Shown here: positions 15,816 through 24,198 of the stretch, one piece after another | Position numbering within the stretch: the stretch's first letter is position 1 | How the letters are laid out: each line of letters starts with the position of its first letter | Source of the DNA: DATAVB01 sp040414495 | Lineage (GTDB): Bacteria > Actinomycetota > Actinomycetes > Mycobacteriales > QHCD01 | NCBI GenBank assembly: GCA_040414495.1 | Contig: JBEDUI010000175.1 | Coordinates: forward strand, 1 to 38,497 | Length of the DNA: 38,497 bases | Direction of reading: 5' to 3' | Position numbers and translations under genes: made by a program | Notes under the pieces: generated by a model | Told to the model about the DNA's origin: nothing | Seen by the model: only the letters and a program-made list of their open reading frames with translations | Databases searched by the model: none

Positions 15816-17156
15816 ATGGCCATCGATTTCACGCTCAGCGACGAGCAGCGCGAAGTACAGGCCTCCGCCCGGACTTTCGCCCAGGACGTACTCAAACCGG
15901 TTGTTCGCGAGGCAGACGCCGAACCCGACCCGCTGCGCGCATTCCAGCGCACCAAAGACGCCTACATACAGGCGTATAAAGGCGGAATCGCATTCTGCAT
16001 GCTGCCAAAGGAGTACGGAGGCGGCGGACTGTCCAATGTCGACGTAATTCTTGCCGCGGAGGAAATCTGCGCGGTGGACCCGGGTTTCGCCTGCACGATC
16101 CTGGTCAACGGGCTGGGTTTGCTGCCGGTTTGGTACTGGGGCACCGACGAGCAGAAGGAACGGTTCCTGCGCCCGGCCACCTCAGACCCGACCGGCGAGT
16201 ACATCGTCGGCTACGCGGTGAGCGAGCCGGCCGGATCGCCCGGCGGCACCGCGAACTTCGACGCGGCCGAGCCAGCGCCGGTCGGTATCAACGTGACCGC
16301 GACGCTCGATGGGGACGAGTACATACTCAACGGCCGCAAGTACTGGCCGTGCAATGTCGCCGGTTGGGACGGCAAGGGCGCCAACGTGAACATCGTGGTG
16401 GTCCGTACCGACCCGGGCCGGGGCGGCACCGAGGGCCTGTCGGCGATCATGGTCGAACGCGGCACGCCCGGGGTCACCTACAACATGATCAGCAAGATGG
16501 GGCACCGGTTGACTCCGAACTCCGAGATCATCTTCAACGATGCCCGCGTTCCGGCGAACAACCTGATCGAGGGCACCCGCGGCAACGGTGACCTGCTGAT
16601 CAACCGCAACTTCGCATGGTCCGGCCCGGTGGCGGGTATCGCGGCGGTCGGTGTCGCCCGGACCGCCTACGAGGAGGCGCTGGAGTGGGCCCGGACGTAC
16701 ACCGCCGGCGGCCCCAGCCCGATCATCAACCACCAGTACGTCGGCTACGTGCTCGGCGACGTCGCCGCCCGGATCGAGGCGTGCCGCTACTTCTGCTGGA
16801 AGACCGCGCACTTCCTCGACCGGCACAGCTACCACGGCGAGCTCATCGGCGCGATGTGCAAGATCCACTGCACCGAGTTGATGTTCGACTCGGTTTACAA
16901 GTGCATGCAGGTCGTGGGCGTCAACAGCATGGACAAGCAGCACGACTTCGAGAAACTGCTGCGTGAGGCGGCGGTCTTCCCGGTGTACGACGCCGGCAAC
17001 TTCGGGATGCAGCGGCGCCGCGTGCACGGCGTGCTGGCCAACCCGGACTACAACCCGCGGGCGTTGATGGACGACGAGTTCGTACCGTTCACCAAGCTCA
17101 TGGAGCAGCTGGACACCGCGCCCGGCTACGAGGAGACACATCTGCAGCCAGCCTGA
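15816..17156 (+). CDS. Atypical acyl-CoA dehydrogenase-family flavoprotein
   Basis: A 446-residue member of the acyl-CoA dehydrogenase superfamily: helical N-domain (ending in the PKEYGGGGLS turn), middle beta domain with YAVSEPAGSPGG and NGRKYWPCNVAGWDG, and C-terminal helical bundle. It is longer than the roughly 380 residues usual. Two active-site features are unusual. The stretch normally reading KxWITNA is KYWPCNVAGWDGKGAN, and the C-terminal catalytic segment, normally YEGT followed by IQR, reads YDAGNFGMQRR (Y391, D392), with Asp at the base position and one extra residue. Nitroalkane oxidases of this superfamily also use Asp, but nothing else here points to that activity. GGAGG precedes the ATG at 15816. 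The upstream GAF-LytTR gene probably regulates it. The substrate is unknown. Confidence 0.85.
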   Translation: MAIDFTLSDEQREVQASARTFAQDVLKPVVREADAEPDPLRAFQRTKDAYIQAYKGGIAFCMLPKEYGGGGLSNVDVILAAEEICAVDPGFACTILVNGLGLLPVWYWGTDEQKERFLRPATSDPTGEYIVGYAVSEPAGSPGGTANFDAAEPAPVGINVTATLDGDEYILNGRKYWPCNVAGWDGKGANVNIVVVRTDPGRGGTEGLSAIMVERGTPGVTYNMISKMGHRLTPNSEIIFNDARVPANNLIEGTRGNGDLLINRNFAWSGPVAGIAAVGVARTAYEEALEWARTYTAGGPSPIINHQYVGYVLGDVAARIEACRYFCWKTAHFLDRHSYHGELIGAMCKIHCTELMFDSVYKCMQVVGVNSMDKQHDFEKLLREAAVFPVYDAGNFGMQRRRVHGVLANPDYNPRALMDDEFVPFTKLMEQLDTAPGYEETHLQPA

Positions 17157-17163
17157 TCAAGCA

Positions 17164-17194
17164 GCGGGCCGGTTTCGTCACCGGACCGGCCCGC
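17164..17194. terminator. Hairpin between convergent acyl-CoA dehydrogenase and htrA genes
   Basis: A 10-bp stem, GCGGGCCGGT with ACCGGCCCGC, has an 11-nt loop. It lies 7 bp past the dehydrogenase stop and 23 bp past the htrA stop on the other strand. No T tract follows on either strand. Confidence 0.65.
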
Positions 17195-17217
17195 GGTTAA
17201 CAGCGCGTTGAAAGAGC

Positions 17218-18777
17218 TCAGTCAGCTTGCAGCCGGGCCTTGACCGTACGGTCCTTGCCCTGACGTACGAGGGTGAGCGAGATCGTGTCCCCGACCTTCC
17301 GCTTGCCGACCAGCACGGTCAGCTGCTCGGACGAGTCGACCGGCTTGCCGTTGACGGAGACGATGACGTCGCCTTCCTTGATGCCGGCCTTGTCGCCGGC
17401 GCCGCCGGGGTTGACCGCCTCGACCTGGGCACCGTCGCCGCCGTGCGTGCCCAGGTCGGTGACCGACCGGGCGCTGACGCCGAGCGTCGGGTGGACAACG
17501 TGGCCGGACCGGATGAGCTGCTGGGCCACGCCGACGGCCGAATCCGTCGGGATCGCGAACCCGATGCCGATGTTGCCGCCCTCGCTCTGGCCGTCGCTGG
17601 AGCTGGCCGGCTTGATCGCCGTGTTGACGCCGATGACCTCGCCCGTACCGTCGACCAACGCACCACCGGAGTTACCCGGGTTGATCGCCGCGTCGGTCTG
17701 GATCGCGTCGATGACCGCGTTGGTGTCGCTGCCCTCACCAGAGAGCCGGACCGGGCGGTCCAACGTGCTGACGATGCCGGCGGTCACCGTGCGGGCCAGC
17801 CCGAACGGCGATCCGATCGCGATGACCGGGTCGCCGACCTGCACCTTGGAGGAGTCGCCGAGCCGGGCGACCACGAGGCCGGGTTTGTCGACCTTGATCA
17901 CGGCCAGGTCGGTCTTCGGGTCGCGGCCCACGATGCGCGCGGTGGTCGTGGACTCGTCGTTGTACATCACGCGCAGCTTGCCGTTGTCGGTCGCGGCGAG
18001 CGAGACGACGTGGTTGTTGGTCAGGATGTAGCCGTCCTTGCTGATCACGATGCCCGAGCCGGCGTCGATCTCGTCGGCGGTCTGCACCCGGATTGACACC
18101 ACGCTCGGCAGCAACCGGGCAGCGATGCCGGCGACCGAGTTGGGTTTGCGTTCGATCGTCGGTGAGACGGTGGAGAGCTTCGCGTCAGCGTCGTGCAGCG
18201 GGCTTGGCCCGACCTCGCGGGTCAGCAGGAAACCGACGGCACCGCCGACACCGCCGATCAGCAGGAGGACCAGGACGATCACGCCCAGACCGAGCGCGTT
18301 CGGCTTGCTCAGTGGCGGCAGCCGCCAGCGTCGGCGGGCCCGGTCGGCCGCGGCTTCCGGCTCGGGTTCGTCCTCGGGCTGCGGTTCGTCCAGTACGGGC
18401 GGCGAACCCAGGTACGAGTCGGAGCCCGGATCGCGCCACGGGTCGCGGGAGGCGTTGGGCGCCCACCACGGCGACTCGGGCTCGGGTCCGGTCGCGAGCC
18501 GGGAGCCTGGCGGCGGATCAAACGCGCCTGCGCCGGTCCGGCCAAATGCCCGGCTGACCTCGGGTGGTGGGGACGGCTGGTGAGCCGGCCTGGGCGCGGT
18601 TGCGGGCGAATGCGGGGCAAAGGAGTCATCAACGCCGTGCGGGCGACCAAATGCGCGGGCCGCCTCGGGCGGAACCGGCGCCGGCGGGGGCGGCATCGGC
18701 AGGGTACGACGCGGAACGTCCTCGTCCGACCAGTCCGCGGGTCGCCGGAATGCGTCGTCACCAGACTGGTCGGTCAT
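17218..18777 (-). CDS. htrA: HtrA/DegP-like membrane-anchored serine protease
   Basis: A 519-residue envelope protease. A long Pro-rich cytosolic N-terminus (1-155) is followed by one TM helix (about 161-186). The trypsin-like domain has catalytic H256 (TNNHVV), D290 (KTDLAVI) and S370 (NPGNSGG), and one PDZ domain (about 415-512) follows. In actinobacteria such proteases act outside the membrane on misfolded or regulatory proteins, and in mycobacteria HtrA is linked to the SigE stress response. The cytosolic part repeats short motifs (RAFGRPHG, RAFGRTGA). The ATG at 18777 has GGGAGG upstream. It is the third gene after sigE and rseA on the same strand; the 111-bp gap may hold an extra promoter. 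Confidence 0.95.
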   Translation of the reverse strand: MTDQSGDDAFRRPADWSDEDVPRRTLPMPPPPAPVPPEAARAFGRPHGVDDSFAPHSPATAPRPAHQPSPPPEVSRAFGRTGAGAFDPPPGSRLATGPEPESPWWAPNASRDPWRDPGSDSYLGSPPVLDEPQPEDEPEPEAAADRARRRWRLPPLSKPNALGLGVIVLVLLLIGGVGGAVGFLLTREVGPSPLHDADAKLSTVSPTIERKPNSVAGIAARLLPSVVSIRVQTADEIDAGSGIVISKDGYILTNNHVVSLAATDNGKLRVMYNDESTTTARIVGRDPKTDLAVIKVDKPGLVVARLGDSSKVQVGDPVIAIGSPFGLARTVTAGIVSTLDRPVRLSGEGSDTNAVIDAIQTDAAINPGNSGGALVDGTGEVIGVNTAIKPASSSDGQSEGGNIGIGFAIPTDSAVGVAQQLIRSGHVVHPTLGVSARSVTDLGTHGGDGAQVEAVNPGGAGDKAGIKEGDVIVSVNGKPVDSSEQLTVLVGKRKVGDTISLTLVRQGKDRTVKARLQAD

Positions 18778-18888
18778 CCGGTCCGTCCTCCCGTCCGCGC
18801 GACGCCACCCGTACCCCTCGAGGCTGCATACCGCGAGCCTGCCGTACTGCGGGTTGCCGGAAGACAGGGGGCCATCCCCACCGGCGCG

Positions 18889-19587
18889 TTACCGGCCGGG
18901 GTATGCGCCGACCGGAACCGCCCGCGCCGGCCGGTGAATGAACAGGCGCGAGCTCTCGACAAGCTGGGTACCACCGGGGAACGACGTCGAACCAAGGCCT
19001 GTCGTTCCGGTCTGCTGGGATGCCGGGGTGAGCGGGGGAAGTGGGGTCCGTACGTTTCCGCCGGACGAGGCGCCGCCGGTGGATGCGGTGGTGGCGCCGA
19101 CCGCGAGCATGCCGACCACGGCCGCGGCGGCGACTCCGGCGAAACCGACCGAAATCCGGTGAGCGCCCCGTCGCGAGGCCGGTCGGGGCGTGCCGCTGGG
19201 CCGGTCCTGCCGTTTGGTTCTGACACTCTGCTCGGCCTTGCGCTCCCGCTTCCGGGCGGCGCGCTTGGCCCGGCCGCGCGGGCCGATGCTGGTCTCGGTC
19301 CCCCACACGAGTTCGTCGTTCTCGATGGCCAGCACGATGCCCGGCTCGACCAGGCCGGTGGTCATCGGTATGTCGCGCAGCCGCTCCAAGAGGTCGGAGG
19401 ACGGCTTGGGGCCGGGCGCCACGGTCAACGCGGCCTTGGCCCGGCGCTGCTCGGCCACTGCCGCACGACACTCGGCGCAGTGAGCCAGATGCGCATTCGC
19501 CCGGTCACGAGGCACCGGTGCGAGCTCGCCGTCGACATGGGCGACGATCGCCTCGGCGGCGAGGTGAACCTCGGGCAGGGTGGTCAT
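18889..19587 (-). CDS. rseA: Membrane-linked zinc-finger anti-sigma factor (RseA type)
   Basis: A 232-residue anti-sigma factor. The N-terminal zf-HC2/ZAS domain has H33-x3-C37-x2-C40 (HLAHCAEC), the zinc site that can act as a redox or binding switch. A basic middle region (RAKRAARKRERKAEQ) precedes a likely TM helix (about 142-168), and a Gly/Thr/Pro-rich tail would lie outside. It should hold the adjacent sigma factor inactive. The ATG overlaps the sigma-factor stop (ATGA), so the two are made in fixed ratio. The mycobacterial RseA is shorter and soluble; the TM assignment here rests on hydrophobicity only. Confidence 0.9.
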   Translation of the reverse strand: MTTLPEVHLAAEAIVAHVDGELAPVPRDRANAHLAHCAECRAAVAEQRRAKAALTVAPGPKPSSDLLERLRDIPMTTGLVEPGIVLAIENDELVWGTETSIGPRGRAKRAARKRERKAEQSVRTKRQDRPSGTPRPASRRGAHRISVGFAGVAAAAVVGMLAVGATTASTGGASSGGNVRTPLPPLTPASQQTGTTGLGSTSFPGGTQLVESSRLFIHRPARAVPVGAYPGR

Positions 19588-20189
19588 GAGGTCGCAGCCT
19601 CCGGGTCCGGCGCGGGCCGGCGACCCGGCGCTCGGTGGCTCAACGCCTCCCGCAGCGCCAGCCGGCCGCGGTGGATACGGCTGCGGACGGTGCCGAGCTT
19701 GATGCCCAGCGTCGCCGCGATCTCTTCGTAGGTCAGGCCCTCCATGTCACACAGAACGACCGCGACCCGGAAGTCGGGCGGCAGGGCGTCCAGCGCGCGT
19801 TGCACGTCGGGAGCCAGGTGGGTGTCGGTGTAGGCCTGCTCGGGGCTGGGCTCGCGGCCGGGCAGGCGGGCGTTGTCCTCGGGCAGCGCGTCGAACCGGA
19901 TCCGCTGCCGGCGGCGCACCAGGTCCAGGAACAGGTTCGTGGTGATCCGGTGCAGCCAGCCCTCGAACGTGCCGGGCGTGTAGCTCGCGAGCGAGCGGAA
20001 GACCCGTACGAACGTCTCCTGCGTGAGGTCCTCGGCGTCCTGGCGGTTGCCGGAGAGCCGATATGCCAGCCGGTACACGCGCGCGGAGTGCTCACGCACG
20101 ATGTCGTCCCAGCTGGGCGGAACCCACTGGTTGTTCATGTCCGCATGCGTCACTTCGGCATGCTGTGTCGTCGCGGTCTCGTCGGCCAC
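19584..20189 (-). CDS. sigE: ECF sigma factor SigE
   Basis: A 201-residue extracytoplasmic-function sigma factor. Region 2 includes RVYRLAYRLSGNRQDAEDLTQETFVRVFRSL, and region 4 includes LPPDFRVAVVLCDMEGLTYEEIAATLGIKLGTVRSRIHRGR. By neighbourhood (divergent methyltransferase; downstream rseA, htrA, tatB, mrp) it corresponds to mycobacterial SigE, which controls the response to envelope and oxidative stress. I chose the GTG at 20189 (MADETATT) because AGGGGGAG lies six bases upstream. An in-frame ATG at 20225 and an earlier start would lengthen it by 12 or 26 residues. Mycobacterial sigE is known to use alternative starts, so longer forms cannot be excluded. A candidate ECF promoter lies about 100 bp upstream. 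Confidence 0.93.
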   Translation of the reverse strand: MADETATTQHAEVTHADMNNQWVPPSWDDIVREHSARVYRLAYRLSGNRQDAEDLTQETFVRVFRSLASYTPGTFEGWLHRITTNLFLDLVRRRQRIRFDALPEDNARLPGREPSPEQAYTDTHLAPDVQRALDALPPDFRVAVVLCDMEGLTYEEIAATLGIKLGTVRSRIHRGRLALREALSHRAPGRRPAPDPEAATS

Positions 20190-20290
20190 GGCGGCTCCCC
20201 CTCGCAGATGACGTATCTCGTCCATCGTGCCTTGCCCGCCCCGCGGCTGCCAGCCCGTTACCGGCAATGATCCGTAGAGCTTGTGGTTTA

Positions 20291-20318
20291 AACGTCATCG
20301 AGACGCTCGTACGTTCCC
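20291..20318 (-). promoter_or_regulatory. Candidate ECF-type autoregulatory promoter of sigE
   Basis: On the minus strand GGGAAC (20313-20318) is followed after exactly 18 bp by CGTT (20291-20294). This fits the GGAAC-N18-CGTT pattern recognised by SigE/SigH-like ECF factors. The start codon lies about 100 bp downstream. A perfect 8-bp inverted repeat (GTACGTTC 20309-20316, GAACGTAC 20334-20341) overlaps the -35 element and could bind a further regulator. It sits in the spacer shared with the divergent methyltransferase. Confidence 0.55.
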
Positions 20319-20439
20319 GGAATGACGCGCCGTGAACGTACTGTCCGCCACATCTGCGCAGTCCGACCGGCATCGGCCACCGTGTGTGGCCAGTGGATTA
20401 GGCTTACGGCGCTCTTCCGACACGCGTATGGAGGTTGAC

Positions 20440-21087
20440 ATGGCCGCTGCGGCCGGCATGGTGGCCACCCGCGACTACGTCGAAGCATTTCTGGACGAGG
20501 ACGCACCGCTGCAATCCGCCCGCACTCGTGCGGAGGAGTTGGGCTCGAGTTCGGTCAGCCCGGCCGGCGGCGCGTTGCTGCGATTCCTGGCCAAGCTCGT
20601 CGGTGCGAAGGCAGTCGTGGAGATCGGCACCGGTACGGGGGTGTCCGGGTTGTGGCTGCTACGTGGCATGCGTCCCGATGGCGTGCTCACCAGCGTCGAC
20701 CCCGAGGTGGAGCATCACCGGGCGGCCAAGCGGGCCTTCGCCGAGGCCGGGATCCCGTCCTCGCGGACCCGGTTGATTTCCGGGACGGCTCTGGAGGTGC
20801 TGCCCCGGCTGACCGACAACGCCTACGACCTGGTCTTCTGTGACGGCGCGCCGACCGAGTACGCCGACTACCTCACCGAGGCGTTGCGGCTGCTGCGGCC
20901 CGGCGGCGTGGTGGCCTTCGACAACATGCTGTGGCACGACCGGGTCGCCGACGCATCGGCCCGCGACCCGGAGACGGTCGCGATCCGGGACGTCGGCCGC
21001 ACGATCCGGGACCACGACGACCTGGTGCCGATGTTGGTCGGCGTCAGCGGCGGCCTGCTGGCCGCGACGTACCAGCCGGCCGACTAG
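20440..21087 (+). CDS. SAM-dependent O-methyltransferase (COMT-like family 3)
   Basis: A 215-residue class I methyltransferase of the catechol/caffeoyl-CoA O-methyltransferase-like family. The SAM site is VVEIGTGTG (59-67) followed by acidic D87. The metal/catalytic segments are FCDGAPTEY (133-141) and FDNMLWHDRV (160-169), as in divalent-cation-dependent members. It corresponds in position and orientation to Rv1220c, divergent from sigE in M. tuberculosis; its substrate is not established. I chose the ATG at 20440 because GGAGGTTGAC lies just before it; an upstream start at 20332 would add 36 residues with no family similarity. Confidence 0.9.
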   Translation: MAAAAGMVATRDYVEAFLDEDAPLQSARTRAEELGSSSVSPAGGALLRFLAKLVGAKAVVEIGTGTGVSGLWLLRGMRPDGVLTSVDPEVEHHRAAKRAFAEAGIPSSRTRLISGTALEVLPRLTDNAYDLVFCDGAPTEYADYLTEALRLLRPGGVVAFDNMLWHDRVADASARDPETVAIRDVGRTIRDHDDLVPMLVGVSGGLLAATYQPAD

Positions 21088-21093
21088 GCCCCG

Positions 21094-21220
21094 CTACATG
21101 ATGCAGAATTCGTTGCCCTCGGGGTCGGTCAGCACCGCGAAGTAGTCCATGCCGTCGTCCTCGGTGCGCAGGTGCGTCGCGCCGATCCGATCCACCGCTA
21201 TCTGAACACGTCGGCCCGCC
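21094..21220 (-). pseudogene. C-terminal remnant of a VOC/glyoxalase-family gene
   Basis: On the minus strand an open frame ending in TAG at 21094-21096 encodes about 41 residues. They finish GMDYFAVLTDPEGNEFCIM, the characteristic last strand of vicinal-oxygen-chelate (glyoxalase/bleomycin-resistance) proteins, in which the Glu of GNEFC is usually a metal ligand. The preceding residues (VQIAVDRIGATHLRTEDDG) also fit the family. Upstream, the frame runs straight into the glnQ-type ABC gene in another frame, so about two thirds of the gene is missing. It looks like a gene cut when the ABC cluster was joined here. Confidence 0.75.
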
Positions 21221-22000
21221 TCAGAGCACTTTGGACAGAAATGCTTTTGTACGTTCGTGTTGTGGGTCGCGGATCATTTCCCGGGGCTGACCGCGTTCCA
21301 CGATGACGCCGCCGTCCATGAAAACCAGTGAGTCGCCGGCTTCCCGTGCGAATCCCATTTCATGGGTCACCACGACCATGGTCATTCCCTCGCGGGCCAA
21401 TTTGCGCATCACGTCCAGCACATCGCCGACCAGTTCGGGGTCCAGGGCGCTGGTCGGCTCGTCGAAGAGCATCAGTTTGGGTCGCATCGCCAGCGCGCGG
21501 GCGATCGCCACCCGCTGCTGCTGGCCGCCGGAAATCTGCCGTGGGTAGGAGTCGCCCTTGTCGGCCAGCCCCACCAGTTCCAGCAGGTCCCGGGCCCGCA
21601 CCACCGCATCGGACCGCGACTCGCGTTTCACCTTCAATGGCGCCTCGATGATGTTCTGCAGCACCGTCATATGCGGAAACAGGTTGAATTGCTGGAACAC
21701 CATGCCGATTTCGGCCCGCTTGGCCGCGACCTCGCGTTCCCGCAATTCGTAGAGTTTGTCGCCATCCTGGCGGTAGCCAACGAGTTCGCCGTCGACTGAG
21801 AGCCGTCCGGCGTCGATTTTCTCCAGGTGGTTGATGCACCGCAGAAAGGTTGATTTACCGGAACCGGACGGACCGATGATGCACATCACCTCGCCCGGAT
21901 CGACCTGCAACGAAACGCCTTTGAGCACCTCGAGTCGGCCGAAGCGTTTGTGTACGGCCTCGGCCTTGACCATCGGCGTCACCGGCTCGGTCGCGGTCAT
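21221..22000 (-). CDS. Polar amino acid ABC importer, ATP-binding subunit (GlnQ type)
   Basis: A 259-residue ABC ATPase of the PAAT (glutamine/glutamate) class. Walker A is GPSGSGKST (43-51), the Q-loop is in MVFQQFNLFPHMTVLQN, the signature SGGQQQR, Walker B LMLFDEP with TSALDPELVG, and the switch His in VVVTHEMGFAREAGD. The ATG at 22000 has GGGGAG upstream; an earlier in-frame start overlapping that site is less likely. It is the last gene of a three-gene operon read binding protein, permease, ATPase on the minus strand. Its 3' end abuts the VOC gene remnant. Confidence 0.93.
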   Translation of the reverse strand: MTATEPVTPMVKAEAVHKRFGRLEVLKGVSLQVDPGEVMCIIGPSGSGKSTFLRCINHLEKIDAGRLSVDGELVGYRQDGDKLYELREREVAAKRAEIGMVFQQFNLFPHMTVLQNIIEAPLKVKRESRSDAVVRARDLLELVGLADKGDSYPRQISGGQQQRVAIARALAMRPKLMLFDEPTSALDPELVGDVLDVMRKLAREGMTMVVVTHEMGFAREAGDSLVFMDGGVIVERGQPREMIRDPQHERTKAFLSKVL

Positions 22001-22025
22001 CGCAGCTCCCCGCAATACAGCGCCG

Positions 22026-23030
22026 TCATAACGCCGCCCCGGTCGAACGTCGCCGCCGGGACCAGACCGCCCGCAGCCGTTGAAACGGCGTCGGCGGCAG
22101 GGCCCGGGCCGAACCGCGAGCGTAATGCCGCTCGATGTAATACTGCGCGACCGACAATACCGAGGTCATGATCAGGTACCAGATGCTCGCCACCAGCAGC
22201 AGCGGAATGTATTTGTAATTGCTGCCGTAAATGTTCTGCACCGCTTTGAGTAGGTCGACCACGGCGATGATCGACACCAACGACGTGGTCTTGAGCATCG
22301 AAATCGTCTCGTTGCCGGTCGGTGGCACGATCACCCGCATCGCCTGCGGCAACACGATTCGGCGCAATACCAGCAACCGCCGCATTCCCAACGCCTGCGC
22401 CGCTTCGCTCTGCCCCTGATCGACCGAGAGAATACCGGCCCGGACGATCTCCGACATGTACGCCGCCTCGTTCAGCCCCAGTCCCAGCAAGGCGCCGACG
22501 AACAACGGGATGAGCTTGTTGGCGTCGAACGTGACCCATTCCGGACCGAACGGAATCCCCAACGAGGGAAACGGATACAGCGCGGCGAGAAATGACCAGA
22601 AAATGATCTGCACCAAAACCGGCGTACCGCGGAAGAACCAGACGTACGTCCACGCGGCGCCGGAGACCACCGGATTCGGTGAGAGCCGCATGATGGCCAA
22701 TATCGCGCCGAGCGCTACGCCGATCAGCATGGACAACGCGGTCAATTCCAGCGTGACCCAGATGCCGTGAATGACCGTACTGGTAGTCAGGTTCTGTTTG
22801 ACTATGCCCCATTGCCAATTCGGGTTGGTGAACAGCGAATGCACCAGCATCGCCAGCAACAACCCGATGATGACGGCCGCGATCCAGCGACCGGGATGAC
22901 GCACCGGGATGGCCCGGATCTCCTCCGGGGCCCCATTTCCGGTGGAATCGGAAACGGTCTCGGTAGCGCCAGTCCCGGTCGTGCCCTGGTCGGCCAAGTC
23001 GCCAGTGCCACGGCTGGATTTGGCCGTCAT
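22026..23030 (-). CDS. Polar amino acid ABC importer, permease subunit
   Basis: A 334-residue permease of the HisM/GlnP class. A hydrophilic N-terminal stretch (1-48) precedes TM helices. The EAA-loop region reads EAAQALGMRRLLVLRRIVLPQAMRVIVPP, which contacts the ATPase, and FFRGTPVLVQI is the usual motif of PAAT permeases. Only one permease is present, so it probably works as a homodimer. A GAGGAA site precedes the ATG at 23030. The gap to the binding-protein gene is 10 bp and that to the ATPase gene 25 bp. Confidence 0.93.
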   Translation of the reverse strand: MTAKSSRGTGDLADQGTTGTGATETVSDSTGNGAPEEIRAIPVRHPGRWIAAVIIGLLLAMLVHSLFTNPNWQWGIVKQNLTTSTVIHGIWVTLELTALSMLIGVALGAILAIMRLSPNPVVSGAAWTYVWFFRGTPVLVQIIFWSFLAALYPFPSLGIPFGPEWVTFDANKLIPLFVGALLGLGLNEAAYMSEIVRAGILSVDQGQSEAAQALGMRRLLVLRRIVLPQAMRVIVPPTGNETISMLKTTSLVSIIAVVDLLKAVQNIYGSNYKYIPLLLVASIWYLIMTSVLSVAQYYIERHYARGSARALPPTPFQRLRAVWSRRRRSTGAAL

Positions 23031-23040
23031 GAGATATTCC

Positions 23041-24015
23041 TCAGCTCTGCGCGCCGTTGATGACCGGGTTGGTTATCCCCCCGGCCTGCACACCCCAGTT
23101 CTTCAGGATCGCGGTGTACGTGCCATCGGCCATCAGCTTCTTCACCGCGGCCAGCACCGCGTTCTTCAACGTACCGCTGTCCTTGGGGATCGCGATCCCG
23201 TACGGCGCGACATCGGTGGTCTGGCCGACCTTCTGGAACAGGTTCGGGTTGGCCACGACCGCGTAGTCGACCACTGGCGTATCGGCCAGATATGCGTCAA
23301 TTCTGCCGGCGGCCAGGGCGGTGTTGACGTTGGTCTGGTCCGGGTAGCCACTGGCCACCGGAGCCGCCTTGCCGGCCGAGGCGCATTCCTGCGCGACCGA
23401 GCCAGCGCTCTTTGTCTGCAATGAATCGAGTTGGGTGGTGCCATTCTCGGCGCCAACCTTCTTGCCGCACAGATCGGTTGCGGTCTTCAGGTTCTCCGGA
23501 TTGCATTTCTTGGCCATGATTGACGTACCGGCCTTGAAATATGTCACGAAGTCAACGGTTTGCTGCCGTGCCTTGGTATCGGTGAACGAAGACATGCTCA
23601 GGTTGTATTTGTGCGCGGCCAAACCAGCCAAGATGCCATCAAAACTGGCGTTCACGAACTTGGCCTTCATCCCGACCGTATTGGCGATCGCATTACCGAG
23701 GTCGACGTCCATGCCGACCATCGTCGTCTTGCCCGGCGGGAAGAACTCGTTGGGCGGATACGAGGCGTCGGCCGCGATTGACAGCGTGCCACCCTGCATC
23801 GAGGCCGGGATCTGAGACGCGATCGTCGCGTCCTTGGCCACGGTCACCTTGGCCGGGGTGGCCGGCGCGTTCTGCGGCGTGCCCGTACCGGCGGTGCAGC
23901 TGGGCTTGGTGCTGGCTTGGTTCTTGTTGGCAGTTGTTCCGCAGCCGGCCAGTACGGCCGCCGCGACCACCACGGCCGCGACCGCCGCACATCCGGCTCG
24001 TAGGCGCATGTTCAT
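23041..24015 (-). CDS. Polar amino acid ABC importer, substrate-binding lipoprotein
   Basis: A 324-residue extracellular solute-binding protein of family 3. A type II signal peptide ends in the lipobox VLAGC (C25), so the mature protein is membrane-tethered by lipid. The two-lobe domain shows LSIAADASYPPNEFF, DVDLGNAIA, and QTVDFVTYF, common in amino-acid binders, with four cysteines in the CNPENLKTATDLCG and ECASAG region that may form disulfides. GGAGG lies just before the ATG at 24015. It leads the operon, as expected for the most abundant component. Which amino acid is bound cannot be told. Confidence 0.93.
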   Translation of the reverse strand: MNMRLRAGCAAVAAVVVAAAVLAGCGTTANKNQASTKPSCTAGTGTPQNAPATPAKVTVAKDATIASQIPASMQGGTLSIAADASYPPNEFFPPGKTTMVGMDVDLGNAIANTVGMKAKFVNASFDGILAGLAAHKYNLSMSSFTDTKARQQTVDFVTYFKAGTSIMAKKCNPENLKTATDLCGKKVGAENGTTQLDSLQTKSAGSVAQECASAGKAAPVASGYPDQTNVNTALAAGRIDAYLADTPVVDYAVVANPNLFQKVGQTTDVAPYGIAIPKDSGTLKNAVLAAVKKLMADGTYTAILKNWGVQAGGITNPVINGAQS

Positions 24016-24198
24016 CGCTGCCTCCTCGACGCGACGTGGACCGCTACCGCGGTCGCAGCACGCGCTGGTTGCCCGATTTTGTTGATCGTGATGCGCACCT
24101 TAAGGCAATTCGGCCGAGCCGCGCGTGATGATGGCCACATCGTGATGCCACCGTGGTGGCGGCTGTTACGAACGGTTTACGCGCTCGCGCCACCGGTG
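24016..24198 (-). promoter_or_regulatory. Spacer before the ABC operon with palindrome and direct repeats
   Basis: The region lies after the glgC stop and before the binding-protein start. It holds a perfect palindrome, GCCACC-GT-GGTGGC (24147-24160), and three CGTGATG copies near 24087, 24124 and 24141. A stretch TTGTTGATCGTGA near 24079 recalls the tip of the 76-bp palindromic element but has no partner arm. The palindrome may end glgC transcription or bind a regulator; no clear promoter was recognised. Confidence 0.3.

Noticed and set aside
24079..24092. Fourth copy of the 76-bp palindromic element
   Set aside because: Only one 13-bp tip-like stretch is present, with no opposite arm and a mismatch, so chance is likely.
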